Assembly (NCBI RefSeq): GCF_014358075.1
Contig: NZ_JACONT010000030.1
Coordinates: 1 to 55,111 of the forward strand
Source of the DNA: Sphingomonas albertensis
GTDB lineage: Bacteria > Pseudomonadota > Alphaproteobacteria > Sphingomonadales > Sphingomonadaceae
Direction: 5' to 3'
DNA: 55,111 bases
Shown: one piece after another, positions 19,089-28,758 of the stretch
How the letters are laid out: the number at the start of each line of letters is the position of its first letter
How positions within the stretch are numbered: the first letter of the stretch is position 1
Made by a program: the position numbers and the translations under genes
The notes under the pieces: generated by a model
What the model was told of the DNA's origin: nothing
Databases searched by the model: none
What the model saw: only the letters and a program-made list of their open reading frames with translations

Positions 19089-20195
19089 TTGGCCCGCAAG
19101 TTTCTCTATTTCGTCGCCGCGATGATCGTTCTCGCGATCGCCGCCCTGCTCGCCTATCGCCTGTTCGGCACGCAGTTGATGCGCGCGGTCATGGTCCCGA
19201 GCGAGACGTTCCAGGCGCAACGCGAAGCTCCGCGCAACATCTACGCGCGGAAAATCATGTGGCTCGCGCGTCCCGACACACCCGGCAATCCCGCGCTCTG
19301 GACGCCGCCCGGCTACACGCCCGGCGAACGCGGCACGGGTGCGGCGATCTTCTTCATCCATCCGACCTCGTACATCAATCGCGACCACTGGAACGCGCCG
19401 ATCGACGATCCCGAGACCAACGCGCGCGCCGAACTGTTCCTGCGCGGCCAGGCAAGCGCGTTCAACGAGGCCGGCGACATCTGGGCACCGCGCTATCGCC
19501 AGGCGACGTTCGGCGCATTCCTCACCAGCGAGGCCGACAGCGAACGCGCGCTGGCACTGGCGTATGGCGACGTCTCCGCTGCGTTCGACCGGTTCCTCAA
19601 GGAAGCCGGCCCGACCCGCCCGATCATCCTCGCCGGCCACAGCCAGGGGGCGCTCCATCTGACTCGCCTGCTCCGCGATCGCATTGCGACCGATCCGAAA
19701 CTGAAGGCGCGGATCGTCGCAGCGTACGTCGTCGGCTGGCCCGTCTCGCGGGTCACCGATCTGCCGCGCATGGGGCTCGCCGAATGTCGCACAGACGACC
19801 AGACCGGCTGCATCCTGTCGTGGGAAAGCTTTGCCGAACCCGCCGACCCATCGCTGATCGTCGACACCTATGACCAGACCACCGGCTTCAACGGCCAGCC
19901 GCGCAAGGGCACGCCGATCGTCTGCACCAACCCGCTAACCGGCACCGCCGACGCCGCTGCGCCCGCAATTGCCAACCTCGGCACGCTCGTCCCGTCCGCC
20001 GACCTCAAGACCGCGACCATGGCGGTCGGCAGCGTCCCCGCGCGCTGCGCCGAGCGCGGCTTCCTGCTGATCGGCGAGGGTCCGAACCTTGGGCCGTACG
20101 TGCTGCCCGGCAACAACTACCACGTCTACGACTACAGCCTGTTCTGGGCGAACATCCGCGCCGACGCCAACCGCCGCCTGAAGGCTTTCCAATGA
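19089..20195 (+). CDS. DUF3089 family alpha/beta-hydrolase, membrane-anchored
   Basis: A 368-residue protein starting at TTG with GGAAGG 7 nt upstream. It has one N-terminal membrane span ([19 protein letters not shown]) and then an alpha/beta-hydrolase domain: [10 protein letters not shown] in the position of the oxyanion region and the nucleophile elbow GHSQG near residue 184. The layout matches the DUF3089 family, whose substrate is not established. Its stop overlaps the ruvX start (ATGA), so it probably heads a co-transcribed run with ruvX. Confidence 0.85.
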   Translation: MARKFLYFVAAMIVLAIAALLAYRLFGTQLMRAVMVPSETFQAQREAPRNIYARKIMWLARPDTPGNPALWTPPGYTPGERGTGAAIFFIHPTSYINRDHWNAPIDDPETNARAELFLRGQASAFNEAGDIWAPRYRQATFGAFLTSEADSERALALAYGDVSAAFDRFLKEAGPTRPIILAGHSQGALHLTRLLRDRIATDPKLKARIVAAYVVGWPVSRVTDLPRMGLAECRTDDQTGCILSWESFAEPADPSLIVDTYDQTTGFNGQPRKGTPIVCTNPLTGTADAAAPAIANLGTLVPSADLKTATMAVGSVPARCAERGFLLIGEGPNLGPYVLPGNNYHVYDYSLFWANIRADANRRLKAFQ

Positions 20196-20659
20196 TCACG
20201 CTCTCCGCCGCGCAATTCCGCGACGCGCTCCCCAATGGCGGCCGGCTGATCGGGCTCGATGTCGGCACCAAGACGATCGGCACTGCGCTGTGCGACGCCG
20301 GCTGGTCGTTCGCGAGCCCCGCCCTCCTGATCCGCCGCACGAAATTCCAGAAGGACAAGGCCGCGCTCGCCGACATCATCAAGGCGCAGGCGGTCGTCGG
20401 CCTCGTCATCGGCCTCCCGATCAACCTCGACGGCAGCGAAAGCCCGCGGTCGCAATCGACGCGGGCGTTCGCACAGAACCTCAAGGATATGGGTTTCCCA
20501 ATCCTGCTCCAGGACGAACGCTGGTCGACCGTCGCCGTCACGCGCACGCTGATCGAACAGGACGCGAGTCGCGCCAAACGCGCCGAGCTCGTCGACAAGA
20601 TGGCCGCCGCCTACATCCTCCAGGGCGCGATCGACGCGCTGGTGACCGCGCAGATCTAG
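20192..20659 (+). CDS. ruvX: Putative pre-16S rRNA nuclease / Holliday junction resolvase-like (YqgF)
   Basis: A 155-residue RNase H-fold protein. The first acidic residue is in [13 protein letters not shown], the second is the Glu in [10 protein letters not shown], and the C-terminal [10 protein letters not shown] carries the third. The family is implicated in 16S rRNA 5' end maturation and was first named for resemblance to Holliday junction resolvases. The start overlaps the upstream stop by 4 nt. A shortened-lysine loop region ([15 protein letters not shown]) is as expected. Confidence 0.93.
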   Translation: MITLSAAQFRDALPNGGRLIGLDVGTKTIGTALCDAGWSFASPALLIRRTKFQKDKAALADIIKAQAVVGLVIGLPINLDGSESPRSQSTRAFAQNLKDMGFPILLQDERWSTVAVTRTLIEQDASRAKRAELVDKMAAAYILQGAIDALVTAQI

Positions 20660-20705
20660 CACGCCGTTAACCGTCCCTTGCCGGATGGCATGCGATGGGC
20701 CGCTC

Positions 20706-22280
20706 ATGCCGCACGCGACCGACCAGGACAGGCCGAAGCCATGGTGGGCCACGCGCCGCTATAGCGCGCTGGTCAGCCTGCTGCTCGCGGTCCCGCTGCT
20801 GTGGCCGGCGATCCCGCCGCTGACCGACATCTTCGGCCATCTGGCGCGCTACACGATCGTCGCACGGATCGGCACGTCGCCCTATCTGCACCAGTGGTTC
20901 GCGACGCACTGGCAGCTCTCGGGCAATCTGGGCGTCGACCTGATCGCGGCCGTGTTCGGGCCCGCGTTCGGCATCGTCCTCGTCACCAAGATCACCATGA
21001 TCGCGACCGCGGTGCTGACCGTCGGCGGCATGCTGCTCGTCGCACGCGCGGCGCATGGCCGCCTCCCGCCGACCGCACCGTTCGCGCTGCCGCTCGTGTT
21101 CGGGATGCCGTTCCACTACGGCTTCCTCAATTACAGCCTGTCGCTCGCGCTGGTGTTCCCCGCGATCGCGCTGTGGTTGCAGCTGGGGTTGCGGCCGGAT
21201 CGCGGTATCGTACGCGCCGCGCTCTTCGTGCCGATCGGCCTGGTGATCTGGATCACGCATCTCGCCGGCTGGGGGCTGCTCGGCCTCGTCCTGTTCGCGA
21301 TCGAACTCGCGACCGCGCGACGCGATGGCGCCCCCTATTGGCGCGCGGTCATCGCCTGCCTGCCGCTTGCCGCACCGCTCGCGCTCCTGCTGCTCCAGCC
21401 GGGCGGATCGTCGACGATCGGCATATCGCACTGGTTCGACGGATCGCTGAAGCTGTTCTTCGTCCTCGCCGTGCTGCGCGATCAGAACGCCGTGTTCGAT
21501 ATCGCCAGCGCCGTGCTGCTCTACGCGCTCGTCGTGTTCGGCCTGCGCGGGCTGGGTTTCCGCATGGAGCCACGCCTCGCCTGCGCGGCGGCGGCGGTGT
21601 TCGCGGCGTTCCTTCTCTTGCCCGGCATGATCATGGGGTCCGCGCTCGCCGACATGCGCGTGCTGCCCTGCGCGCTGGCGCTGGCGATCCTGTCGCTGTC
21701 GCCGACCAGCATGGCGCAACGTAACCTCAATCTGCTCGCCATCGCCGCGCTGGCGTTTCTCGGGCTGCGGCTGGCGGTCCAGACGATCGGCTGGGCGCGC
21801 ACCGCGATGCTGCAACGGGAACAGCTCGCCGCGCTCGACCATATCCCGCGTGGTAGCCGCGTGTTCGTTCTCGTCACGCTCCCGTGCGAATCGGCATGGA
21901 GCAGTCACCGGATGGATCATCTCGGACTGATGGCGATCGTCCGCCGCGACGCGTTCGCCAACGGCGTGTGGAACATGCCGTCGTCGCAACTGACGGTGCA
22001 CCGACCCGACGCCACCGGCTTCGTCTATGCCGGCAGCCAGACGCTGTTCCCCGCCGGATGCCGGTACGACCCGCGGTACGATCTCCCCCGCGCCCTCGCG
22101 ACGATGCCGAGGGCGGCGTTCGACTTCGTGTGGCTGATCGACACGCCGCGCGCGGACTGGCCGAACGATCGCGGCCTCCACCGGATATGGTCGGGCAACC
22201 GCGGCGCACTGTACCGGATCACGCGCGCGCCCATCCGAGCCTTGCCCCCTGCCCCCGCGGCCACTATCCCGCGGCTTTAA
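20706..22280 (+). CDS. Polytopic membrane protein of unknown function
   Basis: A 524-residue protein with roughly 10-12 hydrophobic segments across the first 390 residues and a soluble C-terminal part of about 130 residues containing three cysteines. The general shape (long multi-span N-terminal half, external C-terminal domain) resembles lipid-linked glycosyltransferases of the GT-C type, but I see no diagnostic acidic loop motif, so I do not assign it. An ATG 7 codons upstream is possible. Its TAA overlaps the pyrB ATG (TAATG), placing it in one operon with pyrB and pyrC. Confidence 0.7.
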   Translation: MPHATDQDRPKPWWATRRYSALVSLLLAVPLLWPAIPPLTDIFGHLARYTIVARIGTSPYLHQWFATHWQLSGNLGVDLIAAVFGPAFGIVLVTKITMIATAVLTVGGMLLVARAAHGRLPPTAPFALPLVFGMPFHYGFLNYSLSLALVFPAIALWLQLGLRPDRGIVRAALFVPIGLVIWITHLAGWGLLGLVLFAIELATARRDGAPYWRAVIACLPLAAPLALLLLQPGGSSTIGISHWFDGSLKLFFVLAVLRDQNAVFDIASAVLLYALVVFGLRGLGFRMEPRLACAAAAVFAAFLLLPGMIMGSALADMRVLPCALALAILSLSPTSMAQRNLNLLAIAALAFLGLRLAVQTIGWARTAMLQREQLAALDHIPRGSRVFVLVTLPCESAWSSHRMDHLGLMAIVRRDAFANGVWNMPSSQLTVHRPDATGFVYAGSQTLFPAGCRYDPRYDLPRALATMPRAAFDFVWLIDTPRADWPNDRGLHRIWSGNRGALYRITRAPIRALPPAPAATIPRL

Positions 22281-23266
22281 TGCGAACCTCAGATCACCGC
22301 CCCGCCGCCCTCATCGAAGGCGGCGCCGTCTTCCCGCACCGGCATCTCACCGGTATCGACGGGCTCCAGCCGCACGAGATCGCGTTCCTGCTCGACGAGG
22401 CGGAGACGTGGGTCGGCGCGAACCGGACGCATGCGACGCCCGACAAACGCTTGGCCGGCCTCACCCAGATCAACGCGTTCTTCGAGAACTCGACGCGGAC
22501 GCTGTTGTCGTTCGAGATCGCGGGCAAGCGACTGGGCGCGGACGTCGTCAACATGCACGCCGCGCAGTCGAGCGTTAAGAAGGGCGAGACGCTGATCGAC
22601 ACCGCGATGACGCTGAACGCGATGCGCGCGGACGTGATCGTCATCCGGCATATGTCGTCGGGTGCGGTGCGGCTGATCGCGGACAAGGTCGATTGTCCGG
22701 TATTGAACGCGGGCGACGGCCGGCACGAGCATCCGACGCAGGCGCTACTCGACGCGCTGACCATCCGGCGGCGCAAAGGCTCGATCGCCGGCCAGCGCGT
22801 CGTGATCTGCGGCGACCTCCTCCACAGCCGGGTCGCGCGATCGAACATCCTCGCGCTGACCGCGCTCGCCGCGGAGGTTCGCGTCTGCGCGCCGTCGACG
22901 CTGATGCCGCCGATGATCGAGCGGATGGGCGTCACCGCCTTTTCCGATTTCGACAAGGCCTTGGAGGGCGCCGACGTGGTGATGATGCTCCGGCTCCAGA
23001 ACGAGCGGATGGACGGTGCCTATGTGCCGTCGACGCGCGAATATCGGCTGCGCTACGGGCTGACGCTCGACCGGTTGGCGAAGGCTGCGCCCGACGCGCT
23101 GGTGATGCACCCCGGCCCGATGAATCGCGGCGTCGAGATCGACTCGGCGGTGGCGGATCACGCGCGCTCGGCGATCACCGAGCAGGTCGAGATGGGGGTC
23201 GCCGTCCGGATGGCCTGCCTCGACGTGCTGACCCGAAGAGCGCGCGGCGTGGAGGGTTGGGCATGA
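22280..23266 (+). CDS. pyrB: Aspartate carbamoyltransferase catalytic subunit
   Basis: The 328-residue enzyme condenses carbamoyl phosphate with aspartate in pyrimidine synthesis. The carbamoyl-phosphate loop [13 protein letters not shown] places S-T-R-T at residues 71-74. The conserved [10 protein letters not shown] segment and the [11 protein letters not shown] loop near the C-terminus complete the active site. No pyrI regulatory subunit is adjacent. The start overlaps the upstream stop, and the stop overlaps the pyrC-like start (ATGA), so the two products are made together. This fits an ATCase that assembles with an inactive dihydroorotase partner. Confidence 0.96.
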   Translation: MRTSDHRPAALIEGGAVFPHRHLTGIDGLQPHEIAFLLDEAETWVGANRTHATPDKRLAGLTQINAFFENSTRTLLSFEIAGKRLGADVVNMHAAQSSVKKGETLIDTAMTLNAMRADVIVIRHMSSGAVRLIADKVDCPVLNAGDGRHEHPTQALLDALTIRRRKGSIAGQRVVICGDLLHSRVARSNILALTALAAEVRVCAPSTLMPPMIERMGVTAFSDFDKALEGADVVMMLRLQNERMDGAYVPSTREYRLRYGLTLDRLAKAAPDALVMHPGPMNRGVEIDSAVADHARSAITEQVEMGVAVRMACLDVLTRRARGVEGWA

Positions 23267-24483
23267 TTCTCGCACTGACGAACGCGACGCTCGCCTGCCC
23301 GGTCGGCGGCGTGACCAAGGGCAATGTGCTGATCCGAGACGGCGTGATCGTCGCGACCGGCATCGTCGATATTCCCTCCGATGCGGAGGTCGTCGACTGC
23401 GCCGGCAAGACCGTCGCGCCGGGGATCGTCGATCTCGGCATCGCGAAGGTCGACCGTGCCGCGTTCCGCGCCGGCGGGATCGTCCGGATCGGTCTCATGC
23501 CCGACCAGTCGCCGGTGCTCGACGACCCCGGCATCGTCCAGCGCGCCGCGCTGATCGGCAAGCCCGACCTCTGGATCCATCCGATCGCTGCCGCCACGCG
23601 TGGGCTCGAAGGCCACGACCTCGCCGAGATGGCGATCTGCGTGTCGGCGGGGGCGAAGGCGGTCGGGACGGGCAAACACTGGATCGCCGATAGCGGGGTG
23701 ATGCGGCGCGTGCTCGCCTATGCGCGCGACCTGGACGTGACGGTCGTCGCGCATGCCGAGGATGGCGGGCTGACCGCCGGTGCCGTCGCGACCGAGGGGG
23801 AGACGGCGACGCGGCTCGGCCTGCCCGCCTCGCCTGCGGTTGCCGAAGCACTGGCCATCGCGCGCGACATAATGCTCGCAGAGGATACCGGCGCGCGTCT
23901 CCATATCCGCCAGGTGACGACCGCGGCGGGCTTCGACCTGATCCGCGCGGCCAAGCGTCGCGGCTTCGCGGTCACCTGCGGGATCACGCCGGCGCATCTG
24001 CATCTGTCGGAGATCGCGGTCAGCGATTTCCGGTCGTTCGCGCTGCTGTCCCCGCCGCTTCGTGCCGAGGGCGATCGACGGGCGGCGCTCGACGCTATCG
24101 CCGACGGGACGATCGACGTGCTGTGTTCGGGACACGAGCCGCGCGGGCCGGAGGAGAAGCGACTGCCGTTCACCGATTCGAGCAGCGGGATGGCCGGTGC
24201 GGAGACGTTGCTGCCGCTCGCGCTGATGCTGGTGCGCGACGAGTTGCTGACGCTCGAACGCCTGTTCGCGCTGCTGGCGCGGAACCCGGCGCGGGTTTTG
24301 GGGCTCGATACGGGCACACTGGAGGCAGGCAAGCCGGCCGACCTGATGCTGTTCGATCAGCAGGCGCCGTGGCAGATCGTCGGGGAAGAGTTTCTGGCCG
24401 AGGCGGGGAATACGCCGTTCGATGGCTTGCCGGTCCAGGGGCGCGTGTTGCGGTTGTGGAAGGGTGGCCGCGAGGTTCGGTGA
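23263..24483 (+). CDS. pyrC: Dihydroorotase-like protein, probably non-catalytic (PyrC')
   Basis: The 406-residue amidohydrolase-fold protein follows the type I dihydroorotase family in length and order. The metal-binding residues are largely gone. The HxH motif expected after VAPGIVDL is replaced by GIAKVD (about residues 59-64). The usual D-H-A-P-H near residue 290 reads SGHEPR, so the catalytic aspartate is missing. The segment around LHIRQVT has Arg where a cysteine or a metal-side residue is usual. Non-catalytic DHOase homologues encoded next to pyrB are known in Pseudomonas, where they hold the ATCase together; I infer the same role. A true dihydroorotase should exist elsewhere in the genome. 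Confidence 0.85.
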   Translation: MILALTNATLACPVGGVTKGNVLIRDGVIVATGIVDIPSDAEVVDCAGKTVAPGIVDLGIAKVDRAAFRAGGIVRIGLMPDQSPVLDDPGIVQRAALIGKPDLWIHPIAAATRGLEGHDLAEMAICVSAGAKAVGTGKHWIADSGVMRRVLAYARDLDVTVVAHAEDGGLTAGAVATEGETATRLGLPASPAVAEALAIARDIMLAEDTGARLHIRQVTTAAGFDLIRAAKRRGFAVTCGITPAHLHLSEIAVSDFRSFALLSPPLRAEGDRRAALDAIADGTIDVLCSGHEPRGPEEKRLPFTDSSSGMAGAETLLPLALMLVRDELLTLERLFALLARNPARVLGLDTGTLEAGKPADLMLFDQQAPWQIVGEEFLAEAGNTPFDGLPVQGRVLRLWKGGREVR

Positions 24484-24505
24484 GGCGCGGGCGACACCCC
24501 ACCAA

Positions 24506-24620
24506 CACCACCCCGGCGAAGGCCGGGGCCCAATTGGCAAGGCCAGTGTAACGGATGGCAGCGCTTAGTTCTTAGTTAGAGACGTTCCCCACTTGGGCCC
24601 CGGCCTCCGCCGGGGTGGTT
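24506..24620. repeat. Dispersed palindromic repeat, family B
   Basis: Arms ACCACCCCGGCGAAGGCCGG and CCGGCCTCCGCCGGGGTGGT with inner CCCAATTGG/CCACTTGGG. It lies between the convergent pyrC-like and SPOR lipoprotein genes and fills most of that gap. Confidence 0.8.
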
Positions 24621-24663
24621 GTAGCTCTTGAGGCAACCCAACCCTCTTACCGAGCCCTCCCGT

Positions 24664-25989
24664 TTACCGCGACGCCATCTGCATCCCAGGCTTGCGCAAC
24701 CACTGCGCCATCGCGTCGCCCGCACCTTGGCGGACGAAGCAGGTGCCGCCCTTGGCACGATACTGGCGACACATCGTGTCCGCCGCCGATCGGCTGAATC
24801 CGCCGACCGAGAGGCGATAAAAGTCCTCGCCGTTCGCCTTGAACGTCATACCGTTCGGCGAATGCCCAGCCAGCATCGCAAACCGGCGCGAGGCGCGGCC
24901 CCAGGCGTCCCTGGCCACGCCCGCGCTCTCGAACGCGCCGAGCTGGACATACCAGCTGCCGGTCGCCGGTGCCTTCGCCTCATACGCGGCGGTCGCCATG
25001 CCGTGTCCGGTCGACGCGGGGTTGGACGCAACCTTGATCGGACCATTTTCCGGGCGAAGCATCATCGTCGGCAGCGACTGGACGACCTCATGCCGCGGTC
25101 CGAACGACACCTTCGAGAACCCAGCAGCCGGCGCCGAGGCGACCTCGACCGGTACGGCGTCGGTCTGCGGAGCGACCGGCTCCACCGCCGCCAAGGCTTG
25201 CTCGGGCACACCCGGCACCACCGGCACCACCGGTGCCGGAGCGTTCAGCGCCAGCGCGACCGGCTGGCCGGCGTCCGCCACTGCCCGCACGCCGAGCAGG
25301 CTCGCCACCTGGTCCGACGCGGTCGCCGGCTGTGCGAACAGCGCCCATTGCGCAAGCCGTGCGTCGACATCGGCCGGCGCCATGTCCGCCGCGGCGACTA
25401 CGCGCGCCTCCTGCCAGCGGCCCGCCAGCGCGAAACTCAGCGCCAGATTCTGTCGGACCTTCGCATTCGTCTCGGGCGACCGCGCGACCTCGGTCAGCAG
25501 CGCGATCCCGCCCGCCGTATCCCCCGCCAGCGACAGGGCCAGCCCACGATCGGGCGCCGGGATGATCGCCGCGTGAGCCGCCAGCGTCTGCCGGCCCGCT
25601 TGCCAGTCGCCCGTCGCGACCTGCGCCAGCGCGAGGTTCAGCGCCGCCTTGCCGTTGGTCGGCGAAAGCTGGAGCGTATCCGCGAACGCGCGCGAGGCCG
25701 ACGTGAAGCGCCCGCCCTGCAGATAGCTCTGGCCGAGCAGCATGCGGTATTCCGCCGACTGCGGCATCAGCGCGACTGCGCCCTCCGCATAGCCGATCGC
25801 CACCGGCCCTTCGTGCCGGGCGAGCGCGGTCTGCGCCTTGCCCGCGTTGGTCGCGGCGCCCTTGGCCGCCAACGCAGCGCTGCGGTCGCTCGCAGAGGCC
25901 ATGCCACCGCCATTGGCCGCGCAGCCGACCATCGTACCGCCGAGCAGGAGGGCGGAGATGCCGCCGAGGAGAAGTGCGCGCGTGTTCAT
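24664..25989 (-). CDS. TPR- and SPOR-domain lipoprotein
   Basis: A 441-residue predicted lipoprotein with lipobox MVGC (Cys23) and a good start at 25989. Residues about 35-230 consist of TPR-like helices (for example AEYRMLLGQSYLQGGRFTSA). A Pro/Val/Ala-rich linker follows. A C-terminal SPOR domain begins at GSWYVQLGAF and includes FYRLSVGGFSR; SPOR domains bind denuded peptidoglycan at division sites. The tail after SPOR is short and basic. It is the last gene of an operon with a ParA-like ATPase and an RHH-like protein (gap 16 nt). The combination suggests a role at the septum or cell envelope; the exact function is unknown. Confidence 0.85.
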   Translation of the reverse strand: MNTRALLLGGISALLLGGTMVGCAANGGGMASASDRSAALAAKGAATNAGKAQTALARHEGPVAIGYAEGAVALMPQSAEYRMLLGQSYLQGGRFTSASRAFADTLQLSPTNGKAALNLALAQVATGDWQAGRQTLAAHAAIIPAPDRGLALSLAGDTAGGIALLTEVARSPETNAKVRQNLALSFALAGRWQEARVVAAADMAPADVDARLAQWALFAQPATASDQVASLLGVRAVADAGQPVALALNAPAPVVPVVPGVPEQALAAVEPVAPQTDAVPVEVASAPAAGFSKVSFGPRHEVVQSLPTMMLRPENGPIKVASNPASTGHGMATAAYEAKAPATGSWYVQLGAFESAGVARDAWGRASRRFAMLAGHSPNGMTFKANGEDFYRLSVGGFSRSAADTMCRQYRAKGGTCFVRQGAGDAMAQWLRKPGMQMASR

Positions 25990-26005
25990 CGGGATAATCC
26001 CTGTT

Positions 26006-26470
26006 TCAACGTTTTGACGTAGCCGGCGGCAGCTGCGCGACGAGCGCATCCACCTCCGGTACCGTGTGCAGAAAGGCGTCGAGCGCCTGCGTGACGAGCT
26101 GCTGTGACGAACGGCCGGTGACGGCACTCGCCAGCCGCAGCCGGAGATGCCGGTCGGTATCGAGCCGAAGCGTGAAGGCGGCCTTTGCCCCCCCGGTTTT
26201 GGCCCCCCGAGTTTTGGCCGACGTCTCGCGCCCGATCCGCGCCACGGTCGCCTTCGAGACGGGTGCGACCGGCCGTTCGATCTCGACCTTCAGCGCTTCC
26301 CGCTCGACCAGCACCTGGGGCTGCGGACCGCCCATGTCGTTCCAGCCGAGATCGTCGACCACGTCTGCTGCCGGAGCGTCGAGATCCTGCTGGCGCATCG
26401 CCGGGCGCGCTGTGCCCTTGCGGGCCAGCAGCGAGGACGTGAGCGACGGGAGTGATCCGGGCCGTGCCAT
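26006..26470 (-). CDS. Ribbon-helix-helix-like partner of ParA-type ATPase
   Basis: A 154-residue basic protein. The first 100 residues look disordered (Ala/Pro/Lys/Thr-rich, with an AKTRGAKTGGAKAA stretch). The C-terminal 50 residues have the ribbon-helix-helix pattern: a strand AAFTLRLDTDRH, a helix LRLRLASAVTG, and a second helix SSQQLVTQALDAFL. Small RHH proteins encoded directly after parA often bind DNA and stimulate the ATPase (ParG type), or act as cargo adaptors. The ATG at 26470 lies 4 nt after the parA stop. The function is inferred only from position and fold pattern. Confidence 0.7.
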   Translation of the reverse strand: MARPGSLPSLTSSLLARKGTARPAMRQQDLDAPAADVVDDLGWNDMGGPQPQVLVEREALKVEIERPVAPVSKATVARIGRETSAKTRGAKTGGAKAAFTLRLDTDRHLRLRLASAVTGRSSQQLVTQALDAFLHTVPEVDALVAQLPPATSKR

Positions 26471-26474
26471 GGCG

Positions 26475-27179
26475 TCAGCCGATGACCCGGCGGCCGAAGC
26501 CCCCAGCGGCGGGACGCTGGCCGACCGCGGTCGGCACGCTGAACACGGTGCGGCGGAAATTCTTCTCGAGCCGGTCGCAGACATAGGTCCACAGCGCCTC
26601 GATCTCGGCGGTCGACTTGCTCCTGGGGTCGAGCTCCATGACCGTTCGTCCGTCGATCATCGAGACGGCGAAGTCGGTACGCTGGTGGACGATGACCGGC
26701 GCGACCGTGCCGTGCTGCGACAGCGCCAGCGTCGCGTCGGCGGTGATCCGCGCTTTGGGCGTCGCGGCGTTGACGACGAAGATCAGCGGCTTGCCGGCGC
26801 GTGCGCACATGTCGACGGTGGCGCCGACCGCACGCAGATCGTGCGGGCTCGGCCGGGTCGGGACCACGATCAGTTCGGCGACCTGGATCACGCTCTGGAT
26901 CGCCATCGTGATCGCGGGCGGGGTATCGATCATCGCCAGCTTGAAGCCCTGCTGGCGGAGGATTTCGAGATCGGCGGCGAGGCGCGACACGGTGGTCTGC
27001 GCGAAGGCCGGCTCCTCGGCGGTGCGTTCGTTCCACCAGTCGGACAACGAGCCCTGCGGATCGATGTCGATCAGCACCACGGGACCGTGACCCGCACGCT
27101 CCGCCTGGACGGCGAGATGACCCGTCAAGGTCGTCTTCCCCGATCCTCCCTTCTGCGATGCGAACGCTAGAACGCGCAT
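26475..27179 (-). CDS. ParA/MinD-like ATPase
   Basis: A 234-residue deviant Walker ATPase. The N-terminus MRVLAFASQKGGSGKTT has the deviant Walker A with the signature lysine, followed by a VLIDIDPQGSLSDWW Walker A' and DTPP as Walker B. ATPases of this family form dimers on DNA or membrane and position plasmids, chromosomes or protein assemblies. There is no N-terminal DNA-binding domain, as in type Ib ParA. The gene is not in a chromosomal parAB-gid context; it is followed by the RHH-like gene and the SPOR lipoprotein gene. I regard it as an orphan positioning ATPase. Confidence 0.88.
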   Translation of the reverse strand: MRVLAFASQKGGSGKTTLTGHLAVQAERAGHGPVVLIDIDPQGSLSDWWNERTAEEPAFAQTTVSRLAADLEILRQQGFKLAMIDTPPAITMAIQSVIQVAELIVVPTRPSPHDLRAVGATVDMCARAGKPLIFVVNAATPKARITADATLALSQHGTVAPVIVHQRTDFAVSMIDGRTVMELDPRSKSTAEIEALWTYVCDRLEKNFRRTVFSVPTAVGQRPAAGGFGRRVIG

Positions 27180-27374
27180 AAGTCCCCGACCCCCGGTAAT
27201 CGCGGATGGCGTGCCATGTGGACGTCTAAGAAGCGGTTAACGCGGCGTCATAATGGGTGCGGATCGAACGATATCGGCTGGAAAATACTGAATTGGCCGG
27301 AAAGCATCCGCGCGCCCTTTGCCTTGCGCGACGATCGGCGGCATGGTGGCGACGAGACGATATGAGGTAGAACG

Positions 27375-28379
27375 ATGACGGTTGGGCGTAAGCTTCTGGT
27401 GGGTGCGATTGCACTGAGCGGCGTGCTCGCCGCCGTCCCCGCCTATGCCGACGTGAAGGCCGGCGTCGACGCCTGGGGCAAGGGCGATTACGCGCGTGCC
27501 GTCGGCGAGTGGCGACCGCTCGCGATCGCCGGCGATGCCGATGCCCAGTTCAACCTTGCACAGGCGTACAAGCTCGGCCGCGGCGTACCGCTCGATCCCG
27601 GTCTTGCCGAGAGCTGGTTCCGAAAGGCGGCGCTCCAGGGGCATCTCCAGGCGGGCGACAATTACGGCCTCGCCCTGTTCCAGGCGGGCAAGAAGACCGA
27701 TGCACTGCCGTGGCTCGAAAAATCGGCGGCGCGAGGCGAACCGCGGACTCAGCTCGTGCTGGGGACCATGCTGTTCAACGGCGACGGCATACCGCGCGAT
27801 TTCCCCCGCGCCTATGCGCTGATGACGCGCGCGTCCGCGTCCGGGCTGCAGTCCGCCTCGCAGACGCTGGCGCAGATGGACCAGTATATCTCGCCCACCG
27901 ACCGCGAGAAGGGCACCGCGTTGGCGCAGCAATATGCGTTGCAGGCGACGCCCGCCGCGCCGTCGCGCTCGACCGTCGGTGGCACCGGCGCGCGGGTCGA
28001 CGTGCCGGCATCGCGGGTGGCAGAGACGCCGCGGCCGACGCGCCTGCCGCCGAGTTCGCCCCCTGTCCGCGTTCCCGCGCCGACGCGCGAGCCTGCGTCC
28101 AAGCCGACGCCGGTAAAGGCGGTCGTGGCAAAGCCCGCGCCGAAGCCCGCGCCCGTTAAGGCGACCGGAAAGTGGCGGGTGCAGCTCGGCGCATTCCGCG
28201 ATCAGGGCAATGCCGAGACGCAGTGGAACACGGTGCGCGGCAGGCTTCGTGGTTTGCAGCCCTTCTATACGAAGGCGGGCAACGTGACGCGGCTCCAGGC
28301 CGGCGGGTTCGCATCGAAGGCGGACGCGACGCGCGCCTGCTCGGCCGCTCGCGTGTCCTGCGTGATCGTCGCGCCCTGA
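27375..28379 (+). CDS. Secreted Sel1-repeat and SPOR-domain protein
   Basis: A 334-residue exported protein. A signal peptide (MTVGRKLLVGAIALSGVLAA...AYA) is followed by Sel1-like repeats from about residue 30 to 180, such as GDADAQFNLAQAYKLGRGV and LQGHLQAGDNYGLALFQAG. A Pro/Ala/Lys-rich linker follows. The C-terminal SPOR domain begins at GKWRVQLGAFRDQ and ends ACSAARVSCVIVAP. It should bind peptidoglycan in the periplasm, probably at the septum. The gene diverges from the parA operon, whose last product also carries a SPOR domain. A GAGGTAG ribosome site precedes the start. Confidence 0.88.
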   Translation: MTVGRKLLVGAIALSGVLAAVPAYADVKAGVDAWGKGDYARAVGEWRPLAIAGDADAQFNLAQAYKLGRGVPLDPGLAESWFRKAALQGHLQAGDNYGLALFQAGKKTDALPWLEKSAARGEPRTQLVLGTMLFNGDGIPRDFPRAYALMTRASASGLQSASQTLAQMDQYISPTDREKGTALAQQYALQATPAAPSRSTVGGTGARVDVPASRVAETPRPTRLPPSSPPVRVPAPTREPASKPTPVKAVVAKPAPKPAPVKATGKWRVQLGAFRDQGNAETQWNTVRGRLRGLQPFYTKAGNVTRLQAGGFASKADATRACSAARVSCVIVAP

Positions 28380-28436
28380 TTTGATAGGTTCAAACGCGGC
28401 GATACGCATGACAATACTCGTGACGGGGATGTGCGA

Positions 28437-28658
28437 ATGATCCTGCTGAGCTTGGCGCTGGTATACGCGTCGCCGACTTGCACCGAGACCAGGCAGCAAT
28501 GCCGCGCGTGCCCGACCGAGGGGAGCGTCAAGGGATGCTCGACGGTCGGCATCGCCTGCCAGCCGACCCGCCGCATTTGCGAGCCCGTCGCGCCGGCGAA
28601 CATCGCGACCCGCCCGGGCCGCGGCGCTGACCGGAGCGTCGACAAAAAAACCCGCTAA
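28437..28658 (+). CDS. Small cysteine-rich secreted hypothetical protein
   Basis: A 73-residue ORF with a short hydrophobic N-terminus (MILLSLALVYASP) and six cysteines in the mature part (TCTET, QCRAC, KGCST, IACQP, RICEP), suggesting a disulfide-bonded periplasmic protein. A GGGG stretch 9 nt upstream supports the ATG at 28437; a GTG at 28431 is also in frame. No family is recognised. The C-terminus is basic. Confidence 0.55.
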   Translation: MILLSLALVYASPTCTETRQQCRACPTEGSVKGCSTVGIACQPTRRICEPVAPANIATRPGRGADRSVDKKTR

Positions 28659-28758
28659 AACACCGTCACCTACCTACCCGAACGAGCAACATCGCGCGGC
28701 AGGGATCGAAATAGCCGGACCGGTCGTTTCGTTTCGACATCGACCGGGAGCTAGATGC

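Noticed and set aside
20667..22181. A 504-codon minus-strand frame opposite the membrane protein gene
   Set aside because: Low-complexity His/Arg/Gln/Glu composition without motifs; the opposite frame has clear membrane spans and fits the ruvX-pyrB operon.
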